Translations under genes and position numbers: made by a program
The notes under the pieces: model-generated
Told to the model about the DNA's origin: nothing
The model's input: only the letters and a program-made list of their open reading frames with translations
Database searches by the model: none
Shown: one piece after another, positions 1-11,326 of the stretch
Numbering within the stretch: position 1 is the first letter of the stretch
Layout: each line of letters starts with the position of its first letter
NCBI RefSeq assembly: GCF_000306255.2
Contig: NZ_AKWY02000022.1
Location: forward strand, 1 to 64,000
DNA from: Leptospira noguchii serovar Panama str. CZ214
GTDB taxonomy: Bacteria > Spirochaetota > Leptospiria > Leptospirales > Leptospiraceae
Direction: 5' to 3'
Length of the DNA stretch: 64,000 bases

Positions 1-160
1 CCTCTACTTGTTTCTCCCACTGCCTTACTGCATGCCGAGTCACTCCCAGACGACGCGCCACTTCAGATCTTTTAATCCCTTCCCCTCGCAGCTTCAGGCC
101 TTTTAAACGACGTTTCTCTAATCCTTTGAAATCTCGTTTCACTCCCGCTATATTACCCAT
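1..160 (-). CDS. IS630-type transposase, N-terminal fragment cut by window edge
   Basis: The minus strand encodes 53 codons from ATG at 160 that run off the left edge. The peptide begins MGNIAGVKRDFKGLEKRR and contains a helix-turn-helix (GIKRSEVARRLGVTRHAV) of the kind found at the start of IS630/Tc1-type transposases and related winged-helix proteins. Such proteins bind the terminal repeats of their element and insert at TA. The catalytic DDE domain would lie outside the window, so intactness cannot be judged. The protein could also be only a stray HTH fragment. No terminal inverted repeat could be assigned with confidence upstream of the start. Confidence 0.6.
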   Translation of the reverse strand, partial: MGNIAGVKRDFKGLEKRRLKGLKLRGEGIKRSEVARRLGVTRHAVRQWEKQVE

Positions 161-466
161 TTCTACAGTCTTTTTTTATTAGATTATTTGGGTACTTCTT
201 TTTGGTGATATATTATGCAATTGTCAGTAAGTCACATTACGAATTTTTAAACAATCACTTTTTGTAGTAGTTTTCACAAATTAGGTTTCTTTAAAACAGA
301 TCCTTTATGAGTTCCTACATTTTAAAAAATATAAAATCTGTGGTAGGTTCCTGTACTAGTTTGGTATACAGAATATTCCAATTTCCTAAAATGTAGGAAC
401 TCTCACAAAACTTAGAAATCATTGTTCCTATTTATCTATCGCAGAACTATTACCTCATATTTATAT

Positions 467-697
467 TAACGTGAGTTCGGTATAACGGCGAAAAGGATCC
501 GACGCGAGGAAGTTAGCAGAACGCTCTTTCAAACTCAGTGTCTCACTCTTATGGTCGTTCGATAGATCGTGTTCTATATTGAAACTAAAGACGATTATTG
601 TATAACTTTTCCCGTATACAATTTATTGATCAGAACTGAGCAGCCTCCTGTGGTAATCGGTGTCGTTCAGACTTTCTTACATCCAACTCACGTTAAA
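467..697. repeat. Repeat family A copy (MITE-like, about 230 bp)
   Basis: The copy is bounded by TTAACGTGAGTTCGG at the left and AACTCACGTTAA at the right, which are inverted copies of each other. Internal blocks (AACTCAGTGTCTC, TATGGTCG, ATTTATTGATCAGA) recur in the copies at 10618, 15764, 25856 and 37878. It has no coding capacity, so it looks like a non-autonomous element. Confidence 0.6.
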
Positions 698-890
698 ATA
701 AATTTTTTATAGAATGAAGATCGTAAAACAACGATTTTATGAAGAAAAGTGATATTGAGAAAGTTGTATTCGTATTTTATAGAGATTCTTTTATCGAAAA
801 ATGAATTTTGGAATGATCCTTTTTTTATAACGTTATTTAAGTATATGAGAGAGTAAGCAAGGTAACTACACACATTTCTTTAAGGCAGGC

Positions 891-921
891 AAAAAAAGGG
901 GACGGTGTAACTTTCGTCCCC
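891..921 (-). terminator. Rho-independent terminator-like hairpin, minus strand
   Basis: Read on the minus strand, GGGGACG (921-915) pairs with CGTCCCC (904-898) across a ten-base loop and is followed by seven T (897-891). This is the textbook form of an intrinsic terminator. No minus-strand gene precedes it, so it may end a small RNA transcribed from the 920-1050 region, or an antisense transcript of the glycosyltransferase. Confidence 0.5.
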
Positions 922-1119
922 CGTCCATTTCAAAGTGAAAATTCGCAGTGGAAGATACAACCAGGGAGGTTGTAGTCCATCCATTGAAAAGTATCGGCAG
1001 CGGGAGTTCCCACATTAGGCCTCTGGATAAAAAATAAAGGGCCGGATTAAAAAACTAAAAACTTTATGCGGTGCAAAATCTTTGACTTTTAACGAGAATA
1101 ATATTTCCTGGCTATCATT

Positions 1120-2670
1120 ATGCTGACCGTCGTAACTATATTGTTTCTGGCTATTTATGGGATCGACATAGTCGCTCTCTTTTTCTTTGGGATTCATACC
1201 TATATCATGGTATATCTTTATAAAAAGAATCATACCTATTGTGAATCCGAGCCGGACAAAATTTTAGACGTCAATGATCCAAATCTGCCTGTAGTGACTG
1301 TGCAATTGCCGATCTTTAACGAATTTTACGTAGTAGATCGATTGATTGAAACAACTGTCGCGCTTAAATATCCAAAAGATAAACTTGAAATACAACTTTT
1401 AGATGATTCTACAGACGAGACGGTTGAAAAGTCTAGAAATCTAATCAATCATTATAAATCACTCGGATTTGATATTCATCATCTTCATCGATCGGGGGCG
1501 GAACGTACCGGGCACAAGGCAGGAGCTTTAGAAGCGGGAATGAAAGTTGCTCGAGGAGAATACATCGCAATTTTTGACGCGGACTTTATGCCGGCCTCTG
1601 ATTTTTTAATTAAAACCGTACCTTATTTTGATGATCCTCAAATCGGAATGGTACAGGTTCGTTGGGGACATATCAACGCGGATTATAATGTTCTTACAAA
1701 AGCACAATCTTTTGGAATTGATGGGCATTTTATGATCGAGCAGGTTGCCAGAAATGGATCTCATCTCTGGATGAATTTCAATGGGACTGCTGGAATTTGG
1801 AAAAAAGAATGTATCATCGATTCTGGCGGATGGGAACACGATACTCTTACAGAAGATTTTGATCTTTCTTACCGCGCAGAAATGAAAGGATGGAAATTCC
1901 GCTATTTTAAAGATATTGAATGTAAGGCTGAAATTCCAGCAATGATTTCTGCGTATAAATCGCAACAATTCCGTTGGTGTAAAGGTTCTATACAAACCGC
2001 TGTCAAGTTGCTTCCAAGAATTCTACGGGCGGATCTTCCTTGGAGAATTAAGTCAGAGGCAATTGTTCACTTAATCAATTATTCAGTTCATCCTTTAATG
2101 GTGATCAATATACTTTTTAGTGCTCCTTTATTGTTGATGGACTACTGGTCTGGTTTCAGCTTTTATGATTTACCGATCGAAATTTTAATGGGAACTGCGG
2201 CGATTTTATCGGTAGGATCTGTAGGACCTATGATCTTTTACGCGTATTCTCAGAAAATTCTTCATAAAGATTGGAAAAAAAGAATGTTGTATCTTCCAAT
2301 TCTAATTATGATCGGGACTGGAATTGCGATCGTAAACACAAGAGCCTGGTTAGAAGCGATTCTTGGGATTCAATCTTCATTCAAACGTACTCCTAAACTT
2401 AAAATTGAAAAGAATACAGATGTATTGAAAGAGAGACTGAAATATACGGTGCCTTTGGATTTTCATGTGGTACTTGAATTTCTAATGGGATTTTATTGTA
2501 TCGGGACCGTTTTTCTTTCTTTTGCACTTGGAAAACCTCAGATCGTAGGTTTCTTAGCGATTTATGCGCTCGGATTTTTCTACGTTGGATATTTATCTTT
2601 GAAGGATGCATTTTGGAAACTGGGAGTTTCCAAACAAGAATCTGCAAAAGAGCTTTCTACTCAGGCATAA
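1120..2670 (+). CDS. Processive family 2 glycosyltransferase (cellulose synthase-like)
   Basis: This 516-residue inner-membrane glycosyltransferase likely polymerises or transfers sugars from a UDP-sugar donor at the cytoplasmic face. An N-terminal membrane helix (about 5-34) precedes the catalytic GT2 domain (about 57-300). The domain carries the processive signature: DDS at 95-97, DAD at 153-155, TED at 244-246 and QQFRW at 282-286. Several membrane helices follow (about 318-345, 355-380, 390-410, 450-495). No PilZ domain is seen, unlike BcsA. It stands alone, with no cellulose-operon partners nearby, so the product (glucan, lipid-linked sugar or exopolysaccharide) cannot be stated. The ATG lacks a strong ribosome-binding site. 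Confidence 0.85.
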   Translation: MLTVVTILFLAIYGIDIVALFFFGIHTYIMVYLYKKNHTYCESEPDKILDVNDPNLPVVTVQLPIFNEFYVVDRLIETTVALKYPKDKLEIQLLDDSTDETVEKSRNLINHYKSLGFDIHHLHRSGAERTGHKAGALEAGMKVARGEYIAIFDADFMPASDFLIKTVPYFDDPQIGMVQVRWGHINADYNVLTKAQSFGIDGHFMIEQVARNGSHLWMNFNGTAGIWKKECIIDSGGWEHDTLTEDFDLSYRAEMKGWKFRYFKDIECKAEIPAMISAYKSQQFRWCKGSIQTAVKLLPRILRADLPWRIKSEAIVHLINYSVHPLMVINILFSAPLLLMDYWSGFSFYDLPIEILMGTAAILSVGSVGPMIFYAYSQKILHKDWKKRMLYLPILIMIGTGIAIVNTRAWLEAILGIQSSFKRTPKLKIEKNTDVLKERLKYTVPLDFHVVLEFLMGFYCIGTVFLSFALGKPQIVGFLAIYALGFFYVGYLSLKDAFWKLGVSKQESAKELSTQA

Positions 2671-2745
2671 ATTTCTCTGTGGATAACTTTTAGAGAGGGC
2701 TAAGAGTTTTCTTGTGTCCTTTTTCTTTGAGAAAAAGATAATTAT

Positions 2746-2787
2746 AGATTTTATTTTAAAGAGATTTATCTCTATAAAATAAAATCT
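2746..2787. repeat. Near-perfect 20-bp A+T-rich palindrome
   Basis: AGATTTTATTTTAAAGAGAT is followed after two bases by its inverted copy, with one mismatch. A second small hairpin, CTTTTTC-TTTGA-GAAAAAG, lies just before it at 2719-2737. It sits 75 bases after the glycosyltransferase stop and could serve as a bidirectional transcript end, though it lacks the G+C-rich stem of a standard terminator. Confidence 0.5.
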
Positions 2788-3354
2788 AAAAAGAACATTG
2801 CCAAATCAAATTTTTACATAAAATCGCAGTTTTGCGAACTTTACAAAAATGAAAAATCTATTTGATTCGGCTGAGAAAGAATTTTCTAAAAGTATGAGTT
2901 CCCGCAATTTGAGAATTTGTTCGTAAAATCGTGATTTGTAGTAATTCCCCACATCATCATTTTATAAACAAACCTAAGTTTTGTGTGAGTTCCTAGACTG
3001 GGATACGATTCGATTATTTATAAACTTCTATTTTTTTAAATTGCGGTAGTTCTCACATTTTAGGGAATCGGTCTGTAAAGTTCAGATCCCAACTTTTTCA
3101 GAAGAATGAAGGCCCGAACTCATACTTTATTTTATAAAGGCTTCCTGAATATAAGTTTAATGTAAGAAGTTCCGTTTTATAAAATCTGGTTTTTCCGTAA
3201 AAATAATCTGTGGGAACTACCGCAAATTAAGATTTCACAGTGAAACTTTGAAAAACTCAGCTATTTCTCCCAGTAAAAAATCTTAATTCTTAAAAGTGTG
3301 GGAACTACTTTTAGAAAAAACTCCCAACCATAAAACTCTCGTAGATTAACGTGA

Positions 3355-3560
<206 letters not shown>

Positions 3561-3636
3561 TTTAGCTTTGAAATATGCGAGCGATTCACCCAAATTTTTT
3601 TACATCGAACTTCACATTAGATTAAGAATTGTTCTC

Positions 3637-3786
3637 AGAGCTTGTTCCAAAATCTCAAAGAAGTTTACGCGATCATTCTTTAGAAATTTTTAATAAAATG
3701 CAGTAGTTCCTACAATTAAGTCGCATTTGACAATTTGCGAGCAGTTATAATGTCGTTAAATCTTCGTAGTAGTTCCCACATTTTTT
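3637..3786 (-). repeat. Repeat family B copy (inverted orientation)
   Basis: It starts AGAGCTTGTTCCAAAATCTC and runs through GCAGTAGTTCCTACAATTAAG and GTAGTAGTTCCCACATTTT. It is the reverse complement of the family B copies at 26226, 44934 and 57648. No coding capacity. Confidence 0.55.
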
Positions 3787-4009
3787 GTGAAGTTCAAATC
3801 TTGAATACCAACCCATAGAGGCATTTGCTGAATATTCACAACTCAGAGCATCGTTTTTATGGTCGCTCGACCGAATTTTGAATAGACTCTTTATATAAAA
3901 AAATAGAAACTTATAATATTCCAACTAAAGGGCCTTCGTACCAACTTAGATGAAGACTCAGAGTCGAAGCTCTAAGGCTTATGCTTGACTTTGCACTTTT
4001 TTCTGAAAA

Positions 4010-4038
4010 ATTGACAAAAAACCGTTACTTTTTATAGG
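4010..4038 (+). promoter_or_regulatory. Candidate sigma-70 promoter for the 4046-10157 operon
   Basis: TTGACA (4010-4015), a 17-base spacer and TATAGG (4033-4038) match a housekeeping promoter. The start codon at 4046 lies only seven bases after the -10, so transcription from it would be almost leaderless. AGGA, the ribosome-binding site of the first gene, overlaps the -10, so one of the two readings may be coincidental. Confidence 0.4.
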
Positions 4039-4045
4039 AACCCGA

Positions 4046-4327
<282 letters not shown>

Positions 4328-4332
4328 GAGTT

Positions 4333-5485
4333 TTGAAGCCCTCCGCTTTTACCCTCAAACCAGGATTGGTCCACGGAAGATTTTCTCGTAAGACCGTCCT
4401 GGAAGAACCATTTACATTATTTCCCGAATCGGGAGCCCTCTATTTAAAAGAATTTCCGACTCGAGTATTTGCAGGAGAACCACTCGTTAGACAGTCTGTC
4501 GGAACACTTTTGTCACCTGTAGACGGGATTGCGAGTCTCATTCAAGGAGAACATTCCACAAAGATCCGGATCGTACAGGACGGAAGTTTTCAATTGTCCG
4601 GTGAAACCAAAATCGATTCTTCTTTAAAATTAGAACAAGCTTTACAGAGAATGGACGAACTCGGACTTGTCTCTCTCGATTTTCCAAATACAACATTATC
4701 TACTCTTTTTAAAACGTTTCGTTCTTCTTTGATCGTACTTTCCCCATATACTAAAACTCAGTCTGTTGATTTTCAAAAAATCCTTTTAAAGGAATACAAA
4801 GAATTGCATATTCTATTTTTAGAATATTTGAAAGTATGGTTTCCAGAAGCTTCTATTAAAGATTATATAATGTCTCCGGTTTCTTTTCGAAAATACGAAT
4901 ATCCACTAGGATACCCGCAGTATTTTGTAAAAAAAGCTCTATCCGAAAAAATATTCCAAAAAGAGAATATTCTTTATATAGGACCTGAAACTCTCTATCA
5001 CCTTTACAGAGCCTTGTTCAAAAAAATCCCATATATAGAAAGACATATCACGATCTATTATGTGGGAAAGAACGGCGGTCTTAAAAAAGAAGAATCCCCG
5101 ATCAAGTTCAGAGACGGCCAAAGTCTAGGCTTTTTACTTTCTGAAAAAAAGAACGAATATCCAAACTTCACTTTCAATTCCTTTTTCGACGGGGGAGAAT
5201 TTCATTCTTCATCCGAGGAATATTTTCTAGATATTTATAAACATCATTCTATAATATTCGTTTCTGGTAAAATTCAGGAACGGAACGAACTTCCTTGTAT
5301 CGAATGCGGAGAATGTACTTATAATTGTCCTTTAGAATGTAATCCGATTTCTCTTGTTAACGGACAGGGAAAATTTTTTGCGGACGCTTGTATCGAGTGT
5401 GGAATTTGTACTTTCCTTTGCCCTTCTGGAATTTCTATCAGAAATAAAATTCGAGAAGTAAAAAGCAGAGACCTGGAAAATCAAA

Positions 5486-5493
<8 letters not shown>
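4333..5493 (+). CDS. RnfC-like iron-sulfur protein, divergent
   Basis: A 386-residue protein starting at TTG. The first 100 residues resemble the N-terminal barrel-sandwich domain of RnfC (LKPGLVHGRF, LLSPVDGIASLI). The C-terminus has two clustered [4Fe-4S] motifs: C322/C325/C328/C332 and C353/C356/C359/C363, each ending in Cys-Pro or close to it. RnfC carries electrons between NADH and the Rnf membrane complex. The central region shows no clear glycine-rich NADH/FMN motif, and the protein is shorter than typical RnfC. The next gene, overlapping by eight bases, is RnfD-like. RnfA, B, E and G are absent here, so a reduced or specialised electron-transfer pair is inferred. Confidence 0.65.
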
Positions 5494-6397
<904 letters not shown>

Positions 6398-6461
6398 TTA
6401 GAATGATGATCGTGTATTGTAACAAACATAGACAACAAGACGAAAAGTCAGTGGGGCGGAT

Positions 6462-6923
6462 ATGAATCAGCTCTTGACTCTTCTTCAACCAGAAACAGTC
6501 ATTTTTAATTTGGAATCCGGAAACAAAGAAGAAGTGATTTCCAGACTTCTACAAAAGGCGATCGATGCACATCAAATAGACGCAGAAAATAAAGAAGAAA
6601 TTTTAGAATCTCTTCTTGCCAGAGAAAAGTCAATGTCTACTGGGATCGGAAGTGGGGTTGCAATTCCTCATTGTTCTGTCAATCTTGTAGACGAACTCAA
6701 ATGTGTGATGGGACTCAATCCGAACGGAATCGATTTCGATTCGATCGATCATCAACCGGTTCATATCTTTATTCTTCTTATCGTTCCTAAAACTAAATTT
6801 CAAGAGCATATCAAGACGCTCGCGCAGATTGCAAAAGCATTAAATGTAAAGGAAGATAGGGAAAAATTGATTCGTTCCGGGTCCTTTGAGGAAATCCAAA
6901 AAGCCTTTTCTCGGAATGTCTAA
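6462..6923 (+). CDS. PTS EIIA type-2 domain protein (PtsN/FruA-like)
   Basis: A 153-residue single EIIA domain of the fructose/mannitol-nitrogen class. The phospho-accepting histidine is H70 in GIGSGVAIPH. Length and motif match stand-alone EIIA-Ntr, which acts as a phosphorylation-controlled regulator and not as a sugar carrier. Leptospires are not sugar users, so a regulatory role is likelier. It is preceded by GTGGGGCGGAT and followed two bases later by a permease gene, so it belongs to the same operon. Its phosphate donor is not in the window. Confidence 0.85.
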   Translation: MNQLLTLLQPETVIFNLESGNKEEVISRLLQKAIDAHQIDAENKEEILESLLAREKSMSTGIGSGVAIPHCSVNLVDELKCVMGLNPNGIDFDSIDHQPVHIFILLIVPKTKFQEHIKTLAQIAKALNVKEDREKLIRSGSFEEIQKAFSRNV

Positions 6924-6925
6924 TC

Positions 6926-7819
6926 GTGCAGGGAGAAATCTCTAGGTTCTTTTTATTTCTTGTCGCATTAATTTTTTTCTCCATTCTTTTTGGTCATTTA
7001 CGTTCTCTGAATAAAGAATATCTTTATGCGGATTCGTCCTTTTCTAAGGAAGAATCTTTTCTGGAACAAAAATCCTTTTTGTCTAAAGTATTTTCCTTTG
7101 TTAAAGGAATTATAATATTTCAATCCGGTAAAACCACTTCCGGAGAATCTGTCTGGAAACATATTTTTTCAAGAGTTCTTCCTACGTTACACCTTGCGGT
7201 TTTTTCGGTAGGTTGGGGGAGTTTTTTTGCGGTAGCACTGGCGCTTATTGGTTCTAAAAAGGAAGAAGGAATTTTTAAAAACGTATTTTTATTTCTGAGC
7301 AATTGGATTTTGTCCACTCCGGTTTTTGTAGTGAGTGTTGTTTTACTTTTGATTTTTTTTGTACAACTGGAATGGTTGCCTCCTGGTGGTTACGAACCTT
7401 GGAATAGCACGTATGTGATTTTACCAGGAATTGCTTTAGGTTCTAGAGTTTGGGCCAGGATCTATCAGTTTGCTCTTAGTTTTACCGAAATTGAATTAAA
7501 ATCACCTTATACAAAGGTTTTAAGAGCCAGGGGATATTCTAAAAATAGAATATTATGGAATCATATTTTATTGAAAATTCTTCCATTACTTGTTGTTTTA
7601 ATTCTTCTAGATTTTAGTTCTCTTCTTTCTGGAGCGATGATCGTGGAAGAGATATTTTTTTTTCCTGGAATTGGTAAATCTATGTATTACGCGATTCAGA
7701 CTATGGATGCAGAATTGTTGAGCGCGCTTCTTTTTTACAGTGGTCTTACGTTTTACATTTTCAGTAGGATTTCTATTCGTTTTCAAAAAAGTCTTACCGG
7801 TAAGGAGAACATTTCTTGA
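6926..7819 (+). CDS. DppB/OppB-type ABC transporter permease
   Basis: A 297-residue inner-membrane permease starting at GTG, two bases after the EIIA stop. The binding-protein-dependent transport domain is visible from about residue 75 on, with five or more helices. The loop near TKVLRARGYSKNRILWNHILLKILP is the EAA-type site that contacts the ATPase. VEEIFFFPGIGKSMYYAI is typical of peptide/nickel permeases. It pairs with the next gene. No substrate-binding protein or ATPase gene is next to it, so the substrate is unknown. Confidence 0.8.
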   Translation: MQGEISRFFLFLVALIFFSILFGHLRSLNKEYLYADSSFSKEESFLEQKSFLSKVFSFVKGIIIFQSGKTTSGESVWKHIFSRVLPTLHLAVFSVGWGSFFAVALALIGSKKEEGIFKNVFLFLSNWILSTPVFVVSVVLLLIFFVQLEWLPPGGYEPWNSTYVILPGIALGSRVWARIYQFALSFTEIELKSPYTKVLRARGYSKNRILWNHILLKILPLLVVLILLDFSSLLSGAMIVEEIFFFPGIGKSMYYAIQTMDAELLSALLFYSGLTFYIFSRISIRFQKSLTGKENIS

Positions 7820-8577
7820 TCTCCTTTGGTAATGGTCTTAAAATTTTTTTTGTATTTTTAACTTTAGTTGGCGTAGTATGGAAGAGTCCACCTACAGAAG
7901 TTTTTTTAGAAGACAGTTTTTGTTCTGTAACTTGGAACCATCCTTTTGGTTGTGATCGATTGGGTCGGGACGTATATAGTCTTTTTTCTTACGGAACAAT
8001 TTCTACCCTTATATTTTCTCTACCTTCTCGATTATTTACTTTGGTGTTCAGTTCTTTGATTTGTCTTTTTCAATATTCTTTTCCGTTTACTGGAAAATGG
8101 TTTTTTACTCCGATTTCTTCCGTGTTCGTTTCCGTTCCTTCTTTGCTCATCGCTTTGCTTACGGTTCACGCGTTAGGACAAGGAGCTTACGTTTTGATTG
8201 TTGCAATTTTGTTAGGTGATTGGGCTTTTTCATACGAAACTCTTCAAAGTAAAATTCGAGAAGCGGATGGAAGTGGGTTTGTTCTCGCTTCTTCTTTTTT
8301 TGGGGCCTCTAGGGTTAATGTTTTTCAAAATCATATTTTTCCTTCGACTTTTCCAGTCTTAAAAGTTCTATTTACTACAGGATTACCTGGGGTTGTAATG
8401 ACGTTGGCGCTTTTTAGTTATTTGGGAGTAAGCGCGGGTTCCGACTGGTTTGGTCCCGGTTTAGGTGAACAAATTTCCTTTGCAAGGGATTATGTTTATT
8501 TTGCTCCTTTAGCTTTGGTGATGCCTATCGTAGGGATCGTCGGTTTGGTCGCTGCTTTAAGCGTGAAAAAAAAATGA
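7816..8577 (+). CDS. DppC/OppC-type ABC transporter permease
   Basis: A 253-residue permease whose TTG start overlaps the stop of the preceding permease (TTGA). It has about five to six helices. [19 protein letters not shown] near residues 42-60 is the hallmark N-terminal loop of DppC-type subunits. The EAA loop ([29 protein letters not shown]) is degenerate but present. With the DppB-like subunit it should form the channel of a peptide-type importer that must recruit an ATPase and binding protein from elsewhere. Confidence 0.78.
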   Translation: MISFGNGLKIFFVFLTLVGVVWKSPPTEVFLEDSFCSVTWNHPFGCDRLGRDVYSLFSYGTISTLIFSLPSRLFTLVFSSLICLFQYSFPFTGKWFFTPISSVFVSVPSLLIALLTVHALGQGAYVLIVAILLGDWAFSYETLQSKIREADGSGFVLASSFFGASRVNVFQNHIFPSTFPVLKVLFTTGLPGVVMTLALFSYLGVSAGSDWFGPGLGEQISFARDYVYFAPLALVMPIVGIVGLVAALSVKKK

Positions 8578-10157
8578 TTCGATTATCTGCATTTATTTTA
8601 ATATTATCTATTTTGAATATAGGGATTTTTGCGCAAGGCATCGACAAATATTATCGTTTTCCTGAATCTGGAATGCATACAAAGGTTACGTTCGAAACCG
8701 AAAGAAAACTATGTATATTCCCGCTTAAAAATCAAAATGTGGACCCGAATTTAGATTATTTGAGTAAGGGTTACGGAGGAGTTTTATTTTCAGGTTTAAA
8801 AGGACTTTTTCAAATTTTTGATCCGGACGTGGTGCCAAAAAGTATTCAGCACGGTTTTGGAGATCCCACCCAAAAGGAAAGATTAAAAAAAGGGGAGTGG
8901 GACGGGGACGTTTTGGAGAGAGTAAAGAATATAAAAGAAACTTCTCCAGAAAAGGATCCTCGTTTTCTCACCTTAAAAACCGAGTTTATTTCGGAGGAAA
9001 CTCCGCCCGAAGACAGCACTCTATTTTTATCCGGTAAAAAAGCAGGGTGTTTTTATCATCTCGCTGGAACATACGAAAAAAAAAGCGAGTCTCAAATGGA
9101 ACTCAAACTTGTTTTGCGATCTTCTAAAGACGCTTCTCGAAAAGAATTTCGTGCTAAAACTAGCGTTAGACGTTCTTATCAGGAATTAGAAGGTTTGATC
9201 GGAGAAATTAAAAAAGAATTAGTTGGAAAAAATACGATCTCTTTTTCGTTTAAGTCAGGGGATTTAGATGGGGTTCTCGTTTTTTTGGACGGGCAATTTT
9301 TGGGAAAAACTCCTTTACAAAGATCTGATATTCTTCCCGGAAATCGCAAAGTTAAATATTACATGGATGGATTTCAGAGCGAAGAAAAAAGAGTTTCGAT
9401 TCAGGACGGTGGAAGTTTTGAAATGATTCTTTCTAAAACTCCTAAGGATGGATTGATTTCTGTGACTTCTAATCCAGAAGGTGCAAACGTTTATCTAGGT
9501 TCGGAATTTTTAGGTAAAACTCCTATTGACAACGTTCGAGTCAAAACGGGTTATAATCGTCTTCGACTTTCGATGGAAGGTCACGTTGATCTTTTAAAAG
9601 GAGTGGAGATCAAAAAGGATGAGGAAACAAAACTAGATTTGGTTCTAAAACAGGGAGATACGATCACTTATTATAAAAATAAACAGAATGTTTTTTTGGA
9701 TTATTCGTATAACGATTTTTCGATTTATTCCTTATATGGTACTCTTTTGTTTTACCTAGGTTATTATTATTTTAATTTAAAGGCTAACGATTTATACGAT
9801 CGTGCTCGTAGTCGTGTTAATCTTACCGGTCTTTATTATGCGTCTCTTTCTGCTCCTCAAGATCAGTTTATCGGTTTGTATTTTTACGAAGAAAGAATTA
9901 TTCGTGAAACGAATCGGGACGCGGGTAGGTATCAAAAACTTGCAGGGAACTTTGGTAGGCACGAAGGATTGACCGGCGGCGTGATGATTTACGGAATGGT
10001 GGCGATGTTGATTTTAGCCGTAACTTTTTATTGGTTAGGTTTAGATGAGGAGACTTTGGATGTGGGAGCGGTTCCGAAAAGGTTAAACAATCCGTATGCG
10101 ATTCCGGGCCAGTTTGTTGAGATCGATTCTTTTGCGAAGTTTAATTTAAAATTTTGA
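8574..10157 (+). CDS. PEGA-domain envelope protein
   Basis: A 527-residue protein with a cleavable-type signal peptide ([21 protein letters not shown]). Two PEGA repeats occur at about 222-288 and 293-358, each with a DG/GSxFLGKTP core. They are beta-sandwich modules common in surface or cell-wall-associated proteins. A hydrophobic stretch at about 471-489 may anchor the C-terminus. It overlaps the preceding permease stop by four bases (ATGA), which makes it the last gene of the operon. The N-terminal part (about 40-210) is not recognised. A periplasmic or outer-membrane role is likely; the exact function is unknown. Confidence 0.65.
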   Translation: MIRLSAFILILSILNIGIFAQGIDKYYRFPESGMHTKVTFETERKLCIFPLKNQNVDPNLDYLSKGYGGVLFSGLKGLFQIFDPDVVPKSIQHGFGDPTQKERLKKGEWDGDVLERVKNIKETSPEKDPRFLTLKTEFISEETPPEDSTLFLSGKKAGCFYHLAGTYEKKSESQMELKLVLRSSKDASRKEFRAKTSVRRSYQELEGLIGEIKKELVGKNTISFSFKSGDLDGVLVFLDGQFLGKTPLQRSDILPGNRKVKYYMDGFQSEEKRVSIQDGGSFEMILSKTPKDGLISVTSNPEGANVYLGSEFLGKTPIDNVRVKTGYNRLRLSMEGHVDLLKGVEIKKDEETKLDLVLKQGDTITYYKNKQNVFLDYSYNDFSIYSLYGTLLFYLGYYYFNLKANDLYDRARSRVNLTGLYYASLSAPQDQFIGLYFYEERIIRETNRDAGRYQKLAGNFGRHEGLTGGVMIYGMVAMLILAVTFYWLGLDEETLDVGAVPKRLNNPYAIPGQFVEIDSFAKFNLKF

Positions 10158-10220
10158 ATATTAAAAAAATAAAATATTAAGAAAAATAGATTCTCATCGA
10201 ATGACAATCGCAGAGCAAAA

Positions 10221-10320
10221 GAGTTGTTAAAAAATGAATTCTCCATTTGTTTCTGTTTTATAGAAACGGTCGACTGAAGCAGTTTTGTTAAACGCCACTA
10301 TGGAATTTTTCAACAACTTT
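10221..10320. repeat. Family C inverted-repeat element
   Basis: The ends are GAGTTGTTAAAAAATGAATT and AATTTTTCAACAACTTT. The interior reads GTTTCTGTTTTATAGAAACGGTCGACTGAAG, as in the other family C copies. About 100 bp, no coding capacity. Confidence 0.6.
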
Positions 10321-10617
10321 AAAGTTTTCGTGAAGTTCGGCATAAGAAAATGAATTTTCTAAAAGTATGAACTCTTACATTTTTAGAATTTGTTCGTAAA
10401 ATCGTGATTTTGTAGTGCCACATTTTATGAATTAATCTGTAAAATTCAGATTTGTAATAAATTCTACATTTTGTTTTTTGCATAAAGGTTAACTTTCATA
10501 AACGGATTTCTCCACCAGTGAATCGAAGTGACAAAGACATAGCGAAGCTTGCTTGACCGATTCGGAGAGAAAGCATGAAGCCACAATTACTTTGAACTAC
10601 ATAATAAAATACCTATT

Positions 10618-11064
10618 TAACGTGAATTCGGTATAATGCGAAAGGGATCGATGCGGGGAAACTAAAGCACAACGCTTCCTAACATATTCAACGCACATTT
10701 TTCAAGTGTTCCGACAAGAATGAGTCTTTTTACTTGCAAAAAGTATGTTTTTCTGATAGAGAAAAATCTTCCGAACTTCTCCACCTGAATTGCGACCCCA
10801 TGGGAAGCAAATTCATTGAGTTGCCACCCAAAACGTGGGAAAACTAAAGCAGAACGCTCACTATGGATCACGTTGGAAACTAAAGCACAACGCTTTCCTG
10901 AACTCAGCGTCTCGCTTCTATGGATCGCGTTCTAAATTGAAATATACGATGATAAGTCGTATAACGTTCCTATATAGAATTTATTGACCAGAGCTGAGAG
11001 CCCGGTCCGGCTGTTTATGGCAGCTCTAGATTCATCCAGGTTTTTTTACGTTGAACTCACGTTA
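10618..11064. repeat. Repeat family A, long copy with internal duplication
   Basis: The left end is TTAACGTGAATTCGG and the right end GTTGAACTCACGTTA. The block ACTAAAGCACAACGCT or ACTAAAGCAGAACGCT occurs three times inside (near 10662, 10844 and 10876), separated by unrelated sequence at about 10690-10835. At about 447 bp it is twice the length of the 467 and 25856 copies, as if one element had inserted beside another. Confidence 0.55.
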
Positions 11065-11326
11065 TTTGATAGTTTACATTTTAATCATGTGAATTCAGAA
11101 AAAGAAAATCTGGGCGAATAAAAAATTCAATGCAATGACTCACTATGAGTCGCAACATAAGAATTGCTTTCGCATTGGATTCTATCGAACTTACGTGAAA
11201 CGGCATTTATGATAAACATTTAGATACTCAATTTTATAAAGATCAGTAGGCGAATTTCTTTCCTTAATTAATTTTTGAATAGAGATTTTGCCTAACGAAG
11301 GAGATATTCGAAGTTTCGCCCAGATC

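Larger units (their letters stand above)
161..1119. other. Intergenic region with dispersed repeats
   Basis: No credible gene. It contains GTAGGAACTC-type short repeats (about 300-420), one element of repeat family A (467-697), and a GC-rich hairpin next to a poly-A/T tract (891-921). Several further small inverted repeats lie at 955-1050, including TACAACC/GGTTGTA near 956-974. Short frames here coincide with the repeats and have no recognisable protein features. Confidence 0.6.
10158..11326. other. Repeat-filled intergenic region
   Basis: About 1.2 kb with no supported gene. It contains a family C element (10221-10320), a stretch matching the repeat at 2850-3000 (AATTTTCTAAAAGTATGAACTC, about 10355-10440), a long family A element (10618-11064) and a fragment of the family A left end in reverse near 11165-11200. 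The minus-strand frame at 10662-10871 lies inside the repeat and is not a gene. Confidence 0.6.

Noticed and set aside
10662..10871. Minus-strand frame of 69 codons
   Set aside because: It is inside the long family A element, and other copies of the element do not keep the frame.
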